Positions 44,106 through 53,174 are shown, numbered from the stretch's first letter. The stretch is 64,000 nt of DNA from Streptomyces sp. HUAS YS2 (GCF_033343995.1 NZ_CP137573.1:3939001-4003000); one strand, 5' to 3'. Numbers and translations are program-made. Notes: a model not told the origin generated them from the sequence alone.

Positions 44106-44309
44106 TTATCCACAGAGTTGTCCACACTGCTGGGGACAAAGTTACGACCATCTGTGGATAACTCACATCGGGTTGACGCCGATGTGACTGGGGATACGCC
44201 GCCGGATACCTCGCACGCCCCTCGCCCGGACCTGGAAACACCAGGTCAGAGGCGAGGGGCGCGGCTTTTTCCCACCCCGTGCACAAGATCCGGTACACGC
44301 TGTGGACAA
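44106..44309. promoter_or_regulatory. Cluster of four DnaA boxes between crgA and the rhomboid gene
   Basis: Four exact 9-mers are visible: TTATCCACA (44106-44114), TTGTCCACA (44118-44126), TGTGGATAA (44153-44161) and TGTGGACAA (44301-44309); TGGGGACAA at 44131-44139 is one mismatch off. Two face right and two face left. The flanking genes converge, so no promoter is expected here. DnaA-box clusters outside oriC are known in Streptomyces coelicolor. Confidence 0.72.
44216..44270 (+). terminator. crgA terminator with T run
   Basis: An outer 11-bp stem (44216-44226 and 44251-44261) and an inner 7-bp stem (44229-44235 and 44241-44247) are followed by a CTTTTT tract. It is one of the few classical intrinsic terminators in the window. 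Confidence 0.8.
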
Positions 44310-44354
44310 CTCTGGGGAAAGCTTTCCACGGGGCTCACCGGAAGGCCCCGGTTC

Positions 44355-45215
44355 TCAGACGAGCGCGGCGGACCGGGCCAGCACGATCCCCAGGTCCAGC
44401 GCCAGGATCAGGACGCACGACCCGTACTGCACCAGCCGGCGCCGCTCCCTCGGCGCGTGCACCAGGGCGAAGGTCACCAGCGCACCGCCGACCAGACCGC
44501 CCACGTGCGCTTCCCAGGAGATCCCCTCCCGGGTGAAGGTCAGCAGCAGCGCCAGGCCCACGAAGAGCGCCACCGGCCGCATGTCGTACCTGCGCCGCCG
44601 GGCCAGCACCGCGAACGCGCCGATCAGGCCGAAGACGATGCCGGACGCGCCCAGCGAGGGCTGGTTCGGCGCGGCGACCAGATAGGCCAGCGTGGAGCCG
44701 GACAGGCCGGAGATCAGGCAGAGGAAGGCGAAGCGGCGGCGGCCCAGCTCGGGCTCGACCTGCCCGCCGATGATCCACAGGCCCAGCATGTTGAAGACGA
44801 AGTGGGGGATCTCCTGGTGCAGCACCGTGGAGGTGAGCAGCCGGTAGTACTCGCCGTCCGCGACACCGACGACCTCGCCGAGCGCCGGGCTGTACGCGTA
44901 CCCGATCAGTGCCAGCTCGTCGACCAGCCGGTCCCCGGCCACCAGCACGGCGATGAACAGCGCCAGGTTGATCCCGATGAGGATCTTGGTGACGAAGCGG
45001 CCGTCGGCCGCGACCCTGCCGCCGGCGATCGTGCGCGGCTGGTTGGCCCCGGCGGCGTGCCCGGTGCCGGAGCCGGTTCGGACACAGTCGGGGCACTGGA
45101 AGCCGACGGAGGCGCTGATCATGCACTCGGGGCAGATCGGCTTCTCGCACCGGGTGCAGCGGATGCCGGTCTCCACGTCCGGGTGGCGGTAGCAGCGCGA
45201 AAGACCGGACTCCAT
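44355..45215 (-). CDS. Rhomboid-family intramembrane serine protease with N-terminal zinc-ribbon
   Basis: The 286-residue protein begins with a Cys-rich zinc-binding segment (Cys at 8, 20, 23, 28, 31, 41 and 44), then about six to seven membrane helices with the catalytic Ser in GASG (S191) and the catalytic His in WEAHVGG (H237). Rhomboids cut membrane-spanning substrates within the bilayer. ATG 45215 is preferred over ATG 45236 because GGGAGGG lies 7 nt upstream of it. It converges on crgA. Confidence 0.9.
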   Translation of the reverse strand: MESGLSRCYRHPDVETGIRCTRCEKPICPECMISASVGFQCPDCVRTGSGTGHAAGANQPRTIAGGRVAADGRFVTKILIGINLALFIAVLVAGDRLVDELALIGYAYSPALGEVVGVADGEYYRLLTSTVLHQEIPHFVFNMLGLWIIGGQVEPELGRRRFAFLCLISGLSGSTLAYLVAAPNQPSLGASGIVFGLIGAFAVLARRRRYDMRPVALFVGLALLLTFTREGISWEAHVGGLVGGALVTFALVHAPRERRRLVQYGSCVLILALDLGIVLARSAALV

Positions 45216-45261
45216 GGAGGTCCCTCCCGAGGACATGGCTGGTGTGGGGAGCGCAACGCAC

Positions 45262-45293
45262 CGCCCCGCCCATCCATACGGACGGGCGGGGCG
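45262..45293. terminator. Terminator after the cyclophilin gene
   Basis: A 14-bp stem (45262-45275 and 45280-45293) with one A-C mismatch and loop ATAC lies between the cyclophilin stop and the rhomboid start, both on the minus strand. Confidence 0.65.
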
Positions 45294-45333
45294 AAAAGGT
45301 TCCCCCTGCGGGGGAGGAGCCGTACGGCCGGCG

Positions 45334-45858
45334 CTAGCGCTTCTCGATCACGACGGACTCGATGACCACGTCCTGGGCCGGGCGGTCGTTGCGGCCGGTG
45401 GCCGTGGTCGCGATGGAGTCGACGACCTTCTGGCTCGCCGCGTCCTCGACCTCGCCGAAGATGGTGTGGCGGCGGTTCAGGTGCGGGGTCGGCGACACGG
45501 TGATGAAGAACTGGGAGCCGTTGGTGCCCGGGCCGGCGTTCGCCATGGCGAGCAGGTACGGCTTGTTGAAGGAGAGCTCCGGGTGGAACTCGTCCGCGAA
45601 CTCGTACCCGGGGCCGCCCATGCCGTTGCCCAGCGGGTCACCGCCCTGGATCATGAAGCCGCTGATCACCCGGTGGAAGACCGTACCGTCGTACAGCTTG
45701 TCGGTGGATCGCTTGCCGGTCGCGGGGTGGGTCCACTCGCGCTCGCCCCGGGCGAGCTCGACGAAGTTCTTGACCGTCTTCGGGGCGTGGTTCGGCAGGA
45801 GCTTCACCGTGATGTCGCCGTGGTTGGTCTTCAGGGTGGCGTAAAGCTGCTCGGCCAC
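45334..45858 (-). CDS. Cyclophilin-type peptidyl-prolyl cis-trans isomerase
   Basis: The 174-residue cytosolic cyclophilin has the family core VFHRVISGFMIQGGDP, NAGPGTNGSQFFIT and the tail HTIFGEV. It catalyses proline isomerisation during folding. No signal peptide is visible. This gene is a conserved neighbour of the rhomboid and crgA genes near the Streptomyces origin. Confidence 0.94.
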   Translation of the reverse strand: MAEQLYATLKTNHGDITVKLLPNHAPKTVKNFVELARGEREWTHPATGKRSTDKLYDGTVFHRVISGFMIQGGDPLGNGMGGPGYEFADEFHPELSFNKPYLLAMANAGPGTNGSQFFITVSPTPHLNRRHTIFGEVEDAASQKVVDSIATTATGRNDRPAQDVVIESVVIEKR

Positions 45859-46076
45859 GATCTGCCTTCCGTAAGTCTTCGCTGACGTCCACCGATCCTG
45901 TCATGGAAGCGGTGGGCAGGCAGAAGCACGACCCGGATGCCCGCCCCCGCATGCCGGACCGCGGAACTGCGGGCATGATTTCGCGAAGGGCGGATATGCG
46001 AACTCTGTGCCCTGTTCGGGAGCTGCCGTCCGCCGGTACGTCCCGAACCGCAAACGCCACCGAGGAGGAGGATCCC

Positions 46077-46778
46077 GTGACCCGCATGGACAGCGTGCGC
46101 GCCGCGACCGGTTCGGCGAAGGACAGCGTGCAGCACGCCGCGGAAGTGGTGGCGCCTTACGCGAGCTCGGCCAAGGAGCATGCCGCGCTCTATGCGCATG
46201 AGGCACGCGTCAAACTCGGACCGAAGGTCTCGAAGGCCGCACAGCAGGCCCGTGTTCAAGCTCGTGTGCAGTACGACGCCCATGTCGCACCGCATGTACC
46301 GCCGCGGGTGGACGCGGCCGCGCAGCTCGCGGCGGACCGTACCCGCAAGGCCGCCCGTGCGGCGACCGACTACACCGTGCCGCGTGTCGAACACGCGGTT
46401 GCCGCGACCGGTCCCGTCCTGGAGGAGGCCGGGTCGCGTTCCACCGCCGCCTGGGCCGCGCTGCGCGGTCAGGTGACGCCGAAGGAAATCCAGAAGATCG
46501 TCAAGAAGCACGAGCGTCGGGCCAGGGCCGGGCGCGCCGCGAAGGGGCTCGCCCTCGTGGTCGTGCTGGCCGGTGTGGCCTTCGCCGCGTGGAAGTGGTG
46601 GGACAAGCAGGCCAATCCCGACTGGCTGGTCGAGCCGCCCGCTCCTACCGAGGTCTCGGAGGGTTCCGAGGACTCCGGCCGTTCCCCGTTGTCGTCCGTC
46701 GACGGCAGTGGCTCCCTCGATGCCGAGGTGGAGGCCAAGCAGGCCGATGCCGATGCCGATCGTGACGAGCGCCGTTGA
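46077..46778 (+). CDS. DUF5324-family protein with one TM helix
   Basis: The 233-residue protein has an amphipathic, Ala-rich helical N-terminal region (1-150; TRMDSVRAATGSAKDSVQHA), one membrane helix near 165-185 (GLALVVVLAGVAFAAWKWW), and an acidic C-terminus. The pattern matches what I recall as DUF5324, a Streptomyces-restricted family of unknown role. GTG 46077 has GAGGAGGAG 6 nt upstream. It is divergent from the cyclophilin gene. Confidence 0.77.
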   Translation: MTRMDSVRAATGSAKDSVQHAAEVVAPYASSAKEHAALYAHEARVKLGPKVSKAAQQARVQARVQYDAHVAPHVPPRVDAAAQLAADRTRKAARAATDYTVPRVEHAVAATGPVLEEAGSRSTAAWAALRGQVTPKEIQKIVKKHERRARAGRAAKGLALVVVLAGVAFAAWKWWDKQANPDWLVEPPAPTEVSEGSEDSGRSPLSSVDGSGSLDAEVEAKQADADADRDERR

Positions 46779-46791
46779 GGATCGTGGTCCG

Positions 46792-46821
46792 GACGCCGGG
46801 AGACTTGTCGCTCCCGGCGTC
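46792..46821. terminator. Terminator between DUF5324 and the secreted Ala-rich protein
   Basis: An 11-bp stem (46792-46802 and 46811-46821) with an 8-nt loop lies between convergent genes and reaches the stop codon of the minus-strand gene. Confidence 0.6.
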
Positions 46822-47258
46822 TAGGCCGCTGCGGCCGTCACGGCTCCGGCGAGGGCGCGGTCGGCCGGAGCGGTGCTCTCGGCGCGCTCGGCCGGGGCGG
46901 CGGAGTCGGCCGGGACGGTCCGGTCCGTGCGCTCGGTCAGGTCGGCCGGGTCGGCCTCAGGAGTGCCGGCGGCGGGCAGGTGGCGTACGGAGGGCGTGGC
47001 GCCGTGCGCCTCGGCGCGGATGCGCTGCTTGATGGTGGGCGGCAGGGACCGGTCCCGTGCCGGTGACCTCCGGTTCGCCTGCGCGGGCACCGTCGCGAGC
47101 ACACGCGCGGCGGCGGCGTCGGCGGCCGGCTCCTCCGGACGGCTCACGGCGGGCTGCTGGGCGGCCGAGGCGGGGGTCGCCAGACCGAGGGCGCCCAGGA
47201 GGGCGACGAGTACGGAGATGAAGGCGGTCCAGAACTGCTTGACCTTGACGGCGGCCAT
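46821..47258 (-). CDS. Small secreted or cell-surface Ala-rich protein
   Basis: The 145-residue protein begins MAAVKVKQFWTAFISVLVAL and has a hydrophobic signal segment ending near ATPASAAQ (about residue 33), followed by a low-complexity Ala/Pro/Arg/Thr-rich tail. It resembles the family I tentatively recall as DUF6344. It may be secreted or anchored by the uncleaved helix. No function can be inferred. Confidence 0.6.
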   Translation of the reverse strand: MAAVKVKQFWTAFISVLVALLGALGLATPASAAQQPAVSRPEEPAADAAAARVLATVPAQANRRSPARDRSLPPTIKQRIRAEAHGATPSVRHLPAAGTPEADPADLTERTDRTVPADSAAPAERAESTAPADRALAGAVTAAAA

Positions 47259-47279
47259 GGCTCCTCGCTTTCGGTAGTA

Positions 47280-47321
47280 CTGCGGGTCGTTCGTCCGGCT
47301 CTGCGGGTCGTTCGTCCGGCT
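47280..47321. repeat. Tandem duplication, 2 x 21 bp
   Basis: Two identical 21-bp units (47280-47300 and 47301-47321), each containing GGGTCGTTCGTCCGG, lie in the leader region of the minus-strand gene that starts at 47258. Confidence 0.75.
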
Positions 47322-47513
47322 CTGTGGTGATGCATTTCGGGTTGCGCGATCTACATACCTTTCTCATGATGTGTACGCCCGGGAGGAATCCCAGGAGCGA
47401 CGCCGCTCGCGCGCAGTTATTCCGATGAACACCACCCGTGCGGCTCAGTCGACCGTGGTCCCCCGGACCAGGGTGTGGACGATCACAGGGCCTCTCACAA
47501 GGGGAATTGCATA

Positions 47514-47927
47514 ATGTCGGTCCCCCACGGACCGTCCCCCGACGAGAGAGTGGCCATGACCATCGAGTGGCGATACACCATCCAGCCGGATCTGGGCGTG
47601 CTGTCCCTGGCCGGGTACCTCGGCGCGGACGCCGTGGGCCGCTTCGCGGGCGCGGTGGGCTGGGCGGTGGCCCGCGGCACCGGGCCGGTCATCCTCGACC
47701 TGACGAGCCTGCGGGGCTGGTCGGACGGCGGCCGCGCGGCGATATCCGAGGCGGCGGCCCGGCTGACGGCGGAGGGGCGGAGCCTGGAACTGGCCGCGGC
47801 CCCCGACGACGACTGCCCGCCGATCCCGGTGCACACCGATCTGCCGGCCGCGCTCGCCGCGCACCGCGGCGGAGGCGCTGAGCAGCGCGAATGGCGCAGC
47901 GACGAATGGCCCGGCACGGAATCCTGA
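47514..47927 (+). CDS. STAS-like (anti-sigma factor antagonist-type) protein
   Basis: The 137-residue protein has a compact alpha/beta region with IQPDLGVLSLAGYLGADAVG and the central strand-loop GPVILDLTSLRGWSDGG, which fits the STAS fold of anti-anti-sigma factors; the usual phosphorylated Ser would be in the WSDGG loop. ATG 47514 follows AAGGGG; ATG 47556 is an alternative shorter start. No anti-sigma or sigma gene is adjacent, so its partner is unknown. Confidence 0.65.
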   Translation: MSVPHGPSPDERVAMTIEWRYTIQPDLGVLSLAGYLGADAVGRFAGAVGWAVARGTGPVILDLTSLRGWSDGGRAAISEAAARLTAEGRSLELAAAPDDDCPPIPVHTDLPAALAAHRGGGAEQREWRSDEWPGTES

Positions 47928-47975
47928 GGTAGCGGGCCCTGGCCCCGGAGCTGCTGCCGGTCACCGCGCGACAAC

Positions 47976-48035
47976 GCGGCGCGGCCGCATCCGGGGCCGC
48001 CCCCGAGGAGGCGGTCCAGGATGCGGCCGCGCCGC
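47976..48035. terminator. Large inverted repeat between the STAS and DUF1801 genes
   Basis: A perfect 17-bp stem (47976-47992 and 48019-48035) encloses a 26-nt loop that itself can form a GC-rich hairpin. It lies between convergent genes and could act as a two-way terminator. Confidence 0.6.
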
Positions 48036-48085
48036 CGGATCACTGAGGGGCGGCGGGGCCCTTCGCCCCGCCCGTCCGGCCCCCC

Positions 48086-48568
48086 TCAGCTCGCCGCCTG
48101 CTTCACCAGCGCGCCGATCCGCGTCTCGTCGGCGGCCGTCAGCCGCGTCAGGGCGAAGGCCGTCGGCCACATGGTGCCGTCGTCCAGACTCGCGATGTCG
48201 TTGAAGCCGAAGGTCGCGTACCGCGCGTTGAACTTCTCCGCGCTCTGGAAGAAACAGAGGACCTTGCCGTCCTTGGCGTAGGCAGGCATGCCGTACCAGA
48301 GCTTGGGCGCGAGGTGCGGGGCGTTGTCCCTGATCACGGCGTGGATGCGTTCGGCCATGACCCGGTCCGAGTCCTGCATCTCGGCGATCTTCTCGAGCAC
48401 GGCGGCCTCTTCCGCCGCCGCCTTCTCGGCCCGTGTCGCCCGGGTGCGGGACGCCTTGACCTCCTTGGCGCGCTCCTTCATCGCGGCGCGCTCCTCGGCG
48501 GTGAAGGCGGCAGAGGAAGTGCTCTCGGTGGTCCGGCCGGCCTGCGTGGTCTTCTGTGCGTCCGTCAT
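48086..48568 (-). CDS. DUF1801/YdhG-like protein
   Basis: The 160-residue protein has a charged, coiled-coil-prone N-terminus (residues 20-70) and a C-terminal domain with WYGMPAYAKDGKVLCFFQSA, typical of the DUF1801/YdhG fold, which is structurally like frataxin and has been proposed to bind iron. It is transcribed toward the STAS gene. The activity is unproven. Confidence 0.78.
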   Translation of the reverse strand: MTDAQKTTQAGRTTESTSSAAFTAEERAAMKERAKEVKASRTRATRAEKAAAEEAAVLEKIAEMQDSDRVMAERIHAVIRDNAPHLAPKLWYGMPAYAKDGKVLCFFQSAEKFNARYATFGFNDIASLDDGTMWPTAFALTRLTAADETRIGALVKQAAS

Positions 48569-48619
48569 GGTGGTTCCTCCTCGGCTACGAATCTACGAAC
48601 GATCGGGCGTGGTCGCCTG

Positions 48620-49075
48620 TCAGCCCCAGGCGCCGGCGATCTGGCGGGTGGCGGCGTTGAGCCGGTTGAACAGGTTGGTGACGCCGGTCATCAGGACGAT
48701 CGCGGCGAGCTGCTTCTCGTCGAAGTAGGTGGCGGCCGTGTCCCAGACCTCGTCGGTCACCGGGTCGGGACGGTCGGCCAGCCGGGTCGCGGCCTCGGCC
48801 AGCGCCAGGGCGGCCCGCTCCTCCTCGGTGAAGTACGGGGCCTCCCGCCAGGCGGCGACCGCGTGCAGCCGCTCGTCGCTCACGCCGGCCTTGCGGGCCG
48901 ACTTGGCGCCGCCGTCGACGCAGGCGCTGCAGCCGTTGATCTGGCTGACCCGCAGGTGCACCAGCTCGAGCGTCTGGGCGTCCACGCCGCCGGAGTGCAC
49001 GGCCTTGAAGAGCTGCTGGATGGGCTGCATGGCGTCGGACAGGACAACGGCGGGGTTCTGCATACGGGACTGCAT
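48620..49075 (-). CDS. AhpD-like carboxymuconolactone decarboxylase-family protein
   Basis: The 151-residue protein has the CMD/AhpD helical core with LELVHLRVSQINGCSACVDG. The redox CxxC pair is C49 and C52, but the His normally four residues after the second Cys is replaced by Gly, so ordinary AhpD peroxidase chemistry may be altered. ATG 49075 is preceded by GAGGAG. It is divergent from the HTH-NB-ARC-TPR regulator at 49256. Confidence 0.85.
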   Translation of the reverse strand: MQSRMQNPAVVLSDAMQPIQQLFKAVHSGGVDAQTLELVHLRVSQINGCSACVDGGAKSARKAGVSDERLHAVAAWREAPYFTEEERAALALAEAATRLADRPDPVTDEVWDTAATYFDEKQLAAIVLMTGVTNLFNRLNAATRQIAGAWG

Positions 49076-49255
49076 CTCGATTTTCTCCTCTGTCTGTTCG
49101 GTGCCCCGTTCCGTCGGGGCGTGACTCCATAACAGCCGCACCGGCGCCCCCGGACCACGGCCGTGGGACACCGTGGGACAGCTGAACAGGCCTTGACCAG
49201 TGGCTACTTGGCTCGCAAGATTTCCGCGAGAGCGGGACGGGGAGACGGGGGAACA

Positions 49256-51724
49256 GTGGGGAACGAGGAACGGGCGCCGCGGAGCGGCCCTCAGGAGGAG
49301 CTCGCGGCACGGCTGCGTCTGCTCCAGGAACTGTCCGGGCTCGGGGTCCGGGCCCTCGCGCGGGAGACGGGACTCAGCTCCTCGTCGCTCTCGCGCTACC
49401 TCGGCGGGCAGACCGTGCCGCCGTGGCCCGCGGTGATCGCCCTGTGCCGCCTGGTCAAGCGGGACCCGCGCCCGCTGCGCCCCCTGTGGGAGCGGACCTC
49501 GAACCCGCTGCCGGCGCCCCCGAAGAGCAGCCGGGTGGTCCCGCCGGTGCCGCGCAACGACCTGCCGCGGGACGCGGCCGACTTCACCGGCCGCGAGGCC
49601 GAGCTCGCGGCCGTCCTCGCCACGGTCGAGACCCACGGCGCGGTGTCGGTGGACGGCATGGCGGGCGTCGGCAAGACCTGTCTGGCGGTGCACGCCGCGC
49701 ACCGGCTCGCCGACGCCTACCCGGACGGCCGGCTCTATGTGGACCTGCACGGGTTCACCGACGGCAGGCCCCCGCTCGACCCCGATTCCGCGCTGCGGAT
49801 GCTGCTCGGGGCGCTCGGCGTCCCGTCCGAGCGGGTCCCGCAGGAGGGGGTGGAGCAACTGGCCGCCTGCTGGCGGTCGGAGCTGGCCCGCCGCAAGGTC
49901 GTCGTGGTCCTCGACAACGCCGCGGACGCCGAACAGGTCAGGCCGCTGCTGCCCGGCGCCGGCCCGTCCGTCGCCCTGATCACCAGCCGCAACCGGCTCC
50001 TCGGCCTGGACGAGGTGCCTCCGGTCTCACTGGACGTCCTCGGCCCCGAGGAGAGCGCGGAACTGCTGGCCCGGGCCAGCGGCGACCCCGGCGGCCCGGA
50101 CGGCCGGCTGGGCCGCGAGCCGGAGTCCGCCGCCGAGGTGCTGCGCCTGTGCGGCCGGCTGCCGCTGGCCCTGCGGCTCGCGGCGGCCCGGCTGCGGCAC
50201 CGGCCGGGCTGGACGGTGGGCATCCTCGTCGAGCGGATGACGCAGGGCGGGGCCGCGTTCGACGCCGAGTTCGGCGCGGCGCTGGCCATGTCGGTCCGGC
50301 AGCTGAACCGCGCCCAGGCCCGCCTGTTCCGGATGCTGGGCCTGCTGCCCGGCGCGTCGTTCGACGAGTACGTGGTGGCGGCGCTGGCGGACGTACCGCT
50401 GCACACCGCCCAGGAGATGCTGGAGGACCTGCTCGACGCGCACCTCGTCCAGCAGCCGACGCCTGACCGCTACCGGCTGCACGACCTGGTGCACCAGCAC
50501 GCGCGCCGGGCCGCGGCGGAGCAGGACTCGGCGGCCGAGCGGGAGCGGGCCCTGGTCCGGGTGCTCGACTACTACGTGCACGCGGCGTCGGCCGCCGACG
50601 CGGCGATGCCGTTCGTCTCGCCCGGCCGGGCGGCGTCCGCGGGTCCGGTACCGGCCGCGCTGCCGCGGTTCGCGGACAAGAACGCGGCGCTGTCCTGGTT
50701 CGTCGCCGAGTACGGGAACCTGATCGCCGCGTTCGAGACGGCGGCGGCGGTCGGCGCGGACGCGCACGTGTGCGAACTGCCGCGTTTCCTGCGGGCGTAC
50801 TTCGCGCGGCGCTGCGGCACGACCCATCTCAACTTCCTGTTCGAGCGGTCGCTGGCCGCCGCCGAGCGGCTGGGCGATCCGCTGCAACTGGCCGAGGCGC
50901 ACAGCGACCTGGGCTTCGCGCGCTACAACGCGGGCCGGACCGAGGAGGCCGCGGCGCTGTACGAGGCGGCCGGCGTAGGGGTTTCCGAGGCGGGCGACCG
51001 GCAGGCGGAGGCCGAACTGGCCCTGCGCCGCGGCTATCTGAGCTGGGACACGGGTCACGTCGACGAGCCCCTCGCGCTGTTCCGGCGCGCGGGGGAGCTG
51101 TACGGGGAGGCCGGGAGCCCCACGGGCGCGGCGTACGCGGCCGCGGCGGAGGCCTGGGCGCTGCTCCAGCTGGGGCAGCGCGAGGAGGCGGCGCGGCTGG
51201 CCCGCGAGGTCCTCGCCGTCCCGCACGCCGACCCGGCCTGGCCGCCCCGGCTGACGGCCCGGATCACCCTCGGCGTGGCCGTGGCCGACGAGGAGCCGGA
51301 AGAGGCGGCGGAGCACCTGCGGCAGGCGCTGGAGCTGTCCCGCGACGACGGTCACCTGCACAACCAGGCGTGGGGCCTCAACTGCCAGGGGGTCGCGCTG
51401 CGCCGGATGGGCCGGTACGAAGAGGCCCTGGCCAGCCACCGGGAGGCGTTCGCGCTCCTCGACGAGCTGTTCGAGGAGCACTGGAAGATCCGTTTCCTCA
51501 ACGGCTACGGCGAGACCTGTCGGCTCGCGGGCCTGCCGGAGGAGGCGCTGCGGCTGCACCGGCAGGCGCTGGAGCTGGCCCCCGGTCTCGGCTACCGGTA
51601 CGAGGAGGCGCTGGCCCACGAGGGCATCGCGACCGTGCTGGACGCCACGGACCCCGCCACGGCCGCCGAGCACCGCGAGGCGGGCCGGGCCGCCCGCCGG
51701 GAACTCGTCGGCGCGGGCCGGTGA
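49256..51724 (+). CDS. HTH-NB-ARC-TPR (STAND) regulatory protein
   Basis: The 822-residue protein has an N-terminal XRE-type HTH (about 15-65, ALARETGLSSSSLSRYLGG), an NB-ARC ATPase with Walker A GMAGVGKT at 134-141 and Walker B VVVVLDNAAD, then a winged-helix region and TPR-like repeats (about 545-810). This is the AfsR/SARP-related layout with the OmpR-type DNA-binding domain replaced by XRE. GTG 49256 follows a GGGG-rich site. It may act as an ATP-dependent switch on the divergent ahpD-like gene. Confidence 0.85.
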   Translation: MGNEERAPRSGPQEELAARLRLLQELSGLGVRALARETGLSSSSLSRYLGGQTVPPWPAVIALCRLVKRDPRPLRPLWERTSNPLPAPPKSSRVVPPVPRNDLPRDAADFTGREAELAAVLATVETHGAVSVDGMAGVGKTCLAVHAAHRLADAYPDGRLYVDLHGFTDGRPPLDPDSALRMLLGALGVPSERVPQEGVEQLAACWRSELARRKVVVVLDNAADAEQVRPLLPGAGPSVALITSRNRLLGLDEVPPVSLDVLGPEESAELLARASGDPGGPDGRLGREPESAAEVLRLCGRLPLALRLAAARLRHRPGWTVGILVERMTQGGAAFDAEFGAALAMSVRQLNRAQARLFRMLGLLPGASFDEYVVAALADVPLHTAQEMLEDLLDAHLVQQPTPDRYRLHDLVHQHARRAAAEQDSAAERERALVRVLDYYVHAASAADAAMPFVSPGRAASAGPVPAALPRFADKNAALSWFVAEYGNLIAAFETAAAVGADAHVCELPRFLRAYFARRCGTTHLNFLFERSLAAAERLGDPLQLAEAHSDLGFARYNAGRTEEAAALYEAAGVGVSEAGDRQAEAELALRRGYLSWDTGHVDEPLALFRRAGELYGEAGSPTGAAYAAAAEAWALLQLGQREEAARLAREVLAVPHADPAWPPRLTARITLGVAVADEEPEEAAEHLRQALELSRDDGHLHNQAWGLNCQGVALRRMGRYEEALASHREAFALLDELFEEHWKIRFLNGYGETCRLAGLPEEALRLHRQALELAPGLGYRYEEALAHEGIATVLDATDPATAAEHREAGRAARRELVGAGR

Positions 51725-51944
51725 TCCCCGCAGGCCACCGACCGGCCGGTGCCATGGGCCTCAGACGGTCCGTGGAAGGGTCCTCGCGGCCGGCGCCCTG
51801 AGGCGTGGGACGGACGAGCCGCGGAGAACGCGACCCGCCCCGATGTGACGCAGGACACATCAGGGCATGTCACGTCCGGCGGGGGTCGCTTGTCCCATGG
51901 GCGTCACCGGCACCGAGGCCGGTGCCCGACCCAGGGAGACCGAT

Positions 51945-53123
51945 ATGAGCACCGGCCACCGCATCGTCGTTCTCGGCGCCGGCTACACGGGGATGTTCAG
52001 CGCGATCCGACTGGCCCACCGCACCCGCCGGACCGGCGTGGAGATCACCCTGGTCAACCCGTCCGGCCGGTTCGTCGAGCGGCTGCGGATGCACCAGATC
52101 GCCGCCGGGCAGGAGCTGCCCCGCCACCGGATCGCCGACCTGCTCGACGGCACCGGCGTCACGTTCGTCCAGGGCGCCGCCACCGCCATCGACCCCGAGG
52201 CCCGGCGCATCACCGTCGACGGCACCACACCCCTCGCCTACGACACCCTCGTCTACGCGCTCGGCAGCTCGACCGACACCGGCAACGCCCCCGGCGCCGA
52301 CGCGCACGCCTTCACCCTGAACAGCCCGGAGACCGCCGGCCGGTTCGCCGCACGGCTCACCGAGCTCGCCGCGGCCGGCGGCACGGTCACCGTCTGCGGC
52401 GGCGGCCTGACCGGCATCGAGGCGGCCACCGAGATCGCCGAGGCCCACCCGGGCCTGGACATCACCCTGATCAGCACGCAGGAGCCCGGCGCGATGATGG
52501 GCGACAAGGCCCGCGCGTACCTGCACCGGGTACTGGACCGCCTCCGCATCACACGGGAGACCGGCGTCCGGGTCGCGAAGGTGCTCCCCGACGCCGTCGA
52601 ACTCGCCGACGGCCGGGTACTGCGCTCCGACGCCTGCCTGTGGACCACCGGCGTCCGGGTCTCCCCCCTCGCCGCCGACGCCGGCATCGCCACCGACCAG
52701 CGCGGCCTCATCCTCACCGACACCACGCTCCGCTCGGTGTCCCACCCGGACATCCACGCCGTCGGCGACGCCGCCGCGATCACCATGGACTTCGGACAGC
52801 TCCACGGCTCCTGCCAGAGCGGACTGCCCACCGCCCAGTACACCGCCGACACCATCGCACGCCTCGTGCACGGCAAGAACGTCAAACCGTTCCGCTTCGG
52901 CTACTTCCACCAGCCGCTCAGCCTCGGCCGCAAGGACGCCGTCATCCAGTTCACCAAGGCCGACTTCACCCCGTCCCGCCTGCGCCTCACCGGCCGCAGC
53001 GCCGCCTGGTACAAGGAGCTGGTCAGCGGCAGCCCCCTGACGACCTACCGCTACAGCAAGCGCATGAACATGACCACGTTCGTCTCCAAGCGCGGCAGCG
53101 CCACCCCCCGGCCCGCCGCGTGA
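51945..53123 (+). CDS. NAD(P)/FAD-dependent oxidoreductase (NDH-2-like)
   Basis: The 392-residue flavoprotein has the FAD motif VVLGAGYTGM at about 8-17, a second Rossmann motif VCGGGLTGIEAATEIA, and the FAD-pyrophosphate loop HPDIHAVGDAA near 290. It resembles type II NADH dehydrogenases but lacks an obvious C-terminal membrane helix. ATG 51945 follows CAGGGAGA. Such enzymes in Streptomyces often neighbour sigma factors, but none is adjacent here. Confidence 0.87.
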   Translation: MSTGHRIVVLGAGYTGMFSAIRLAHRTRRTGVEITLVNPSGRFVERLRMHQIAAGQELPRHRIADLLDGTGVTFVQGAATAIDPEARRITVDGTTPLAYDTLVYALGSSTDTGNAPGADAHAFTLNSPETAGRFAARLTELAAAGGTVTVCGGGLTGIEAATEIAEAHPGLDITLISTQEPGAMMGDKARAYLHRVLDRLRITRETGVRVAKVLPDAVELADGRVLRSDACLWTTGVRVSPLAADAGIATDQRGLILTDTTLRSVSHPDIHAVGDAAAITMDFGQLHGSCQSGLPTAQYTADTIARLVHGKNVKPFRFGYFHQPLSLGRKDAVIQFTKADFTPSRLRLTGRSAAWYKELVSGSPLTTYRYSKRMNMTTFVSKRGSATPRPAA

Positions 53124-53174
53124 AGGCCCCTGCCCGCCGCGCGGTGGGCCGGGGGGTGGCGCAGCCACACGAAA

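Noticed and set aside
48595..48612. A further PaaR-like site near GAACGATCGG
   Set aside because: Only the 10-bp core is shared; both flanks differ, giving about 12 of 18 matches, and the neighbouring genes are not catabolic.
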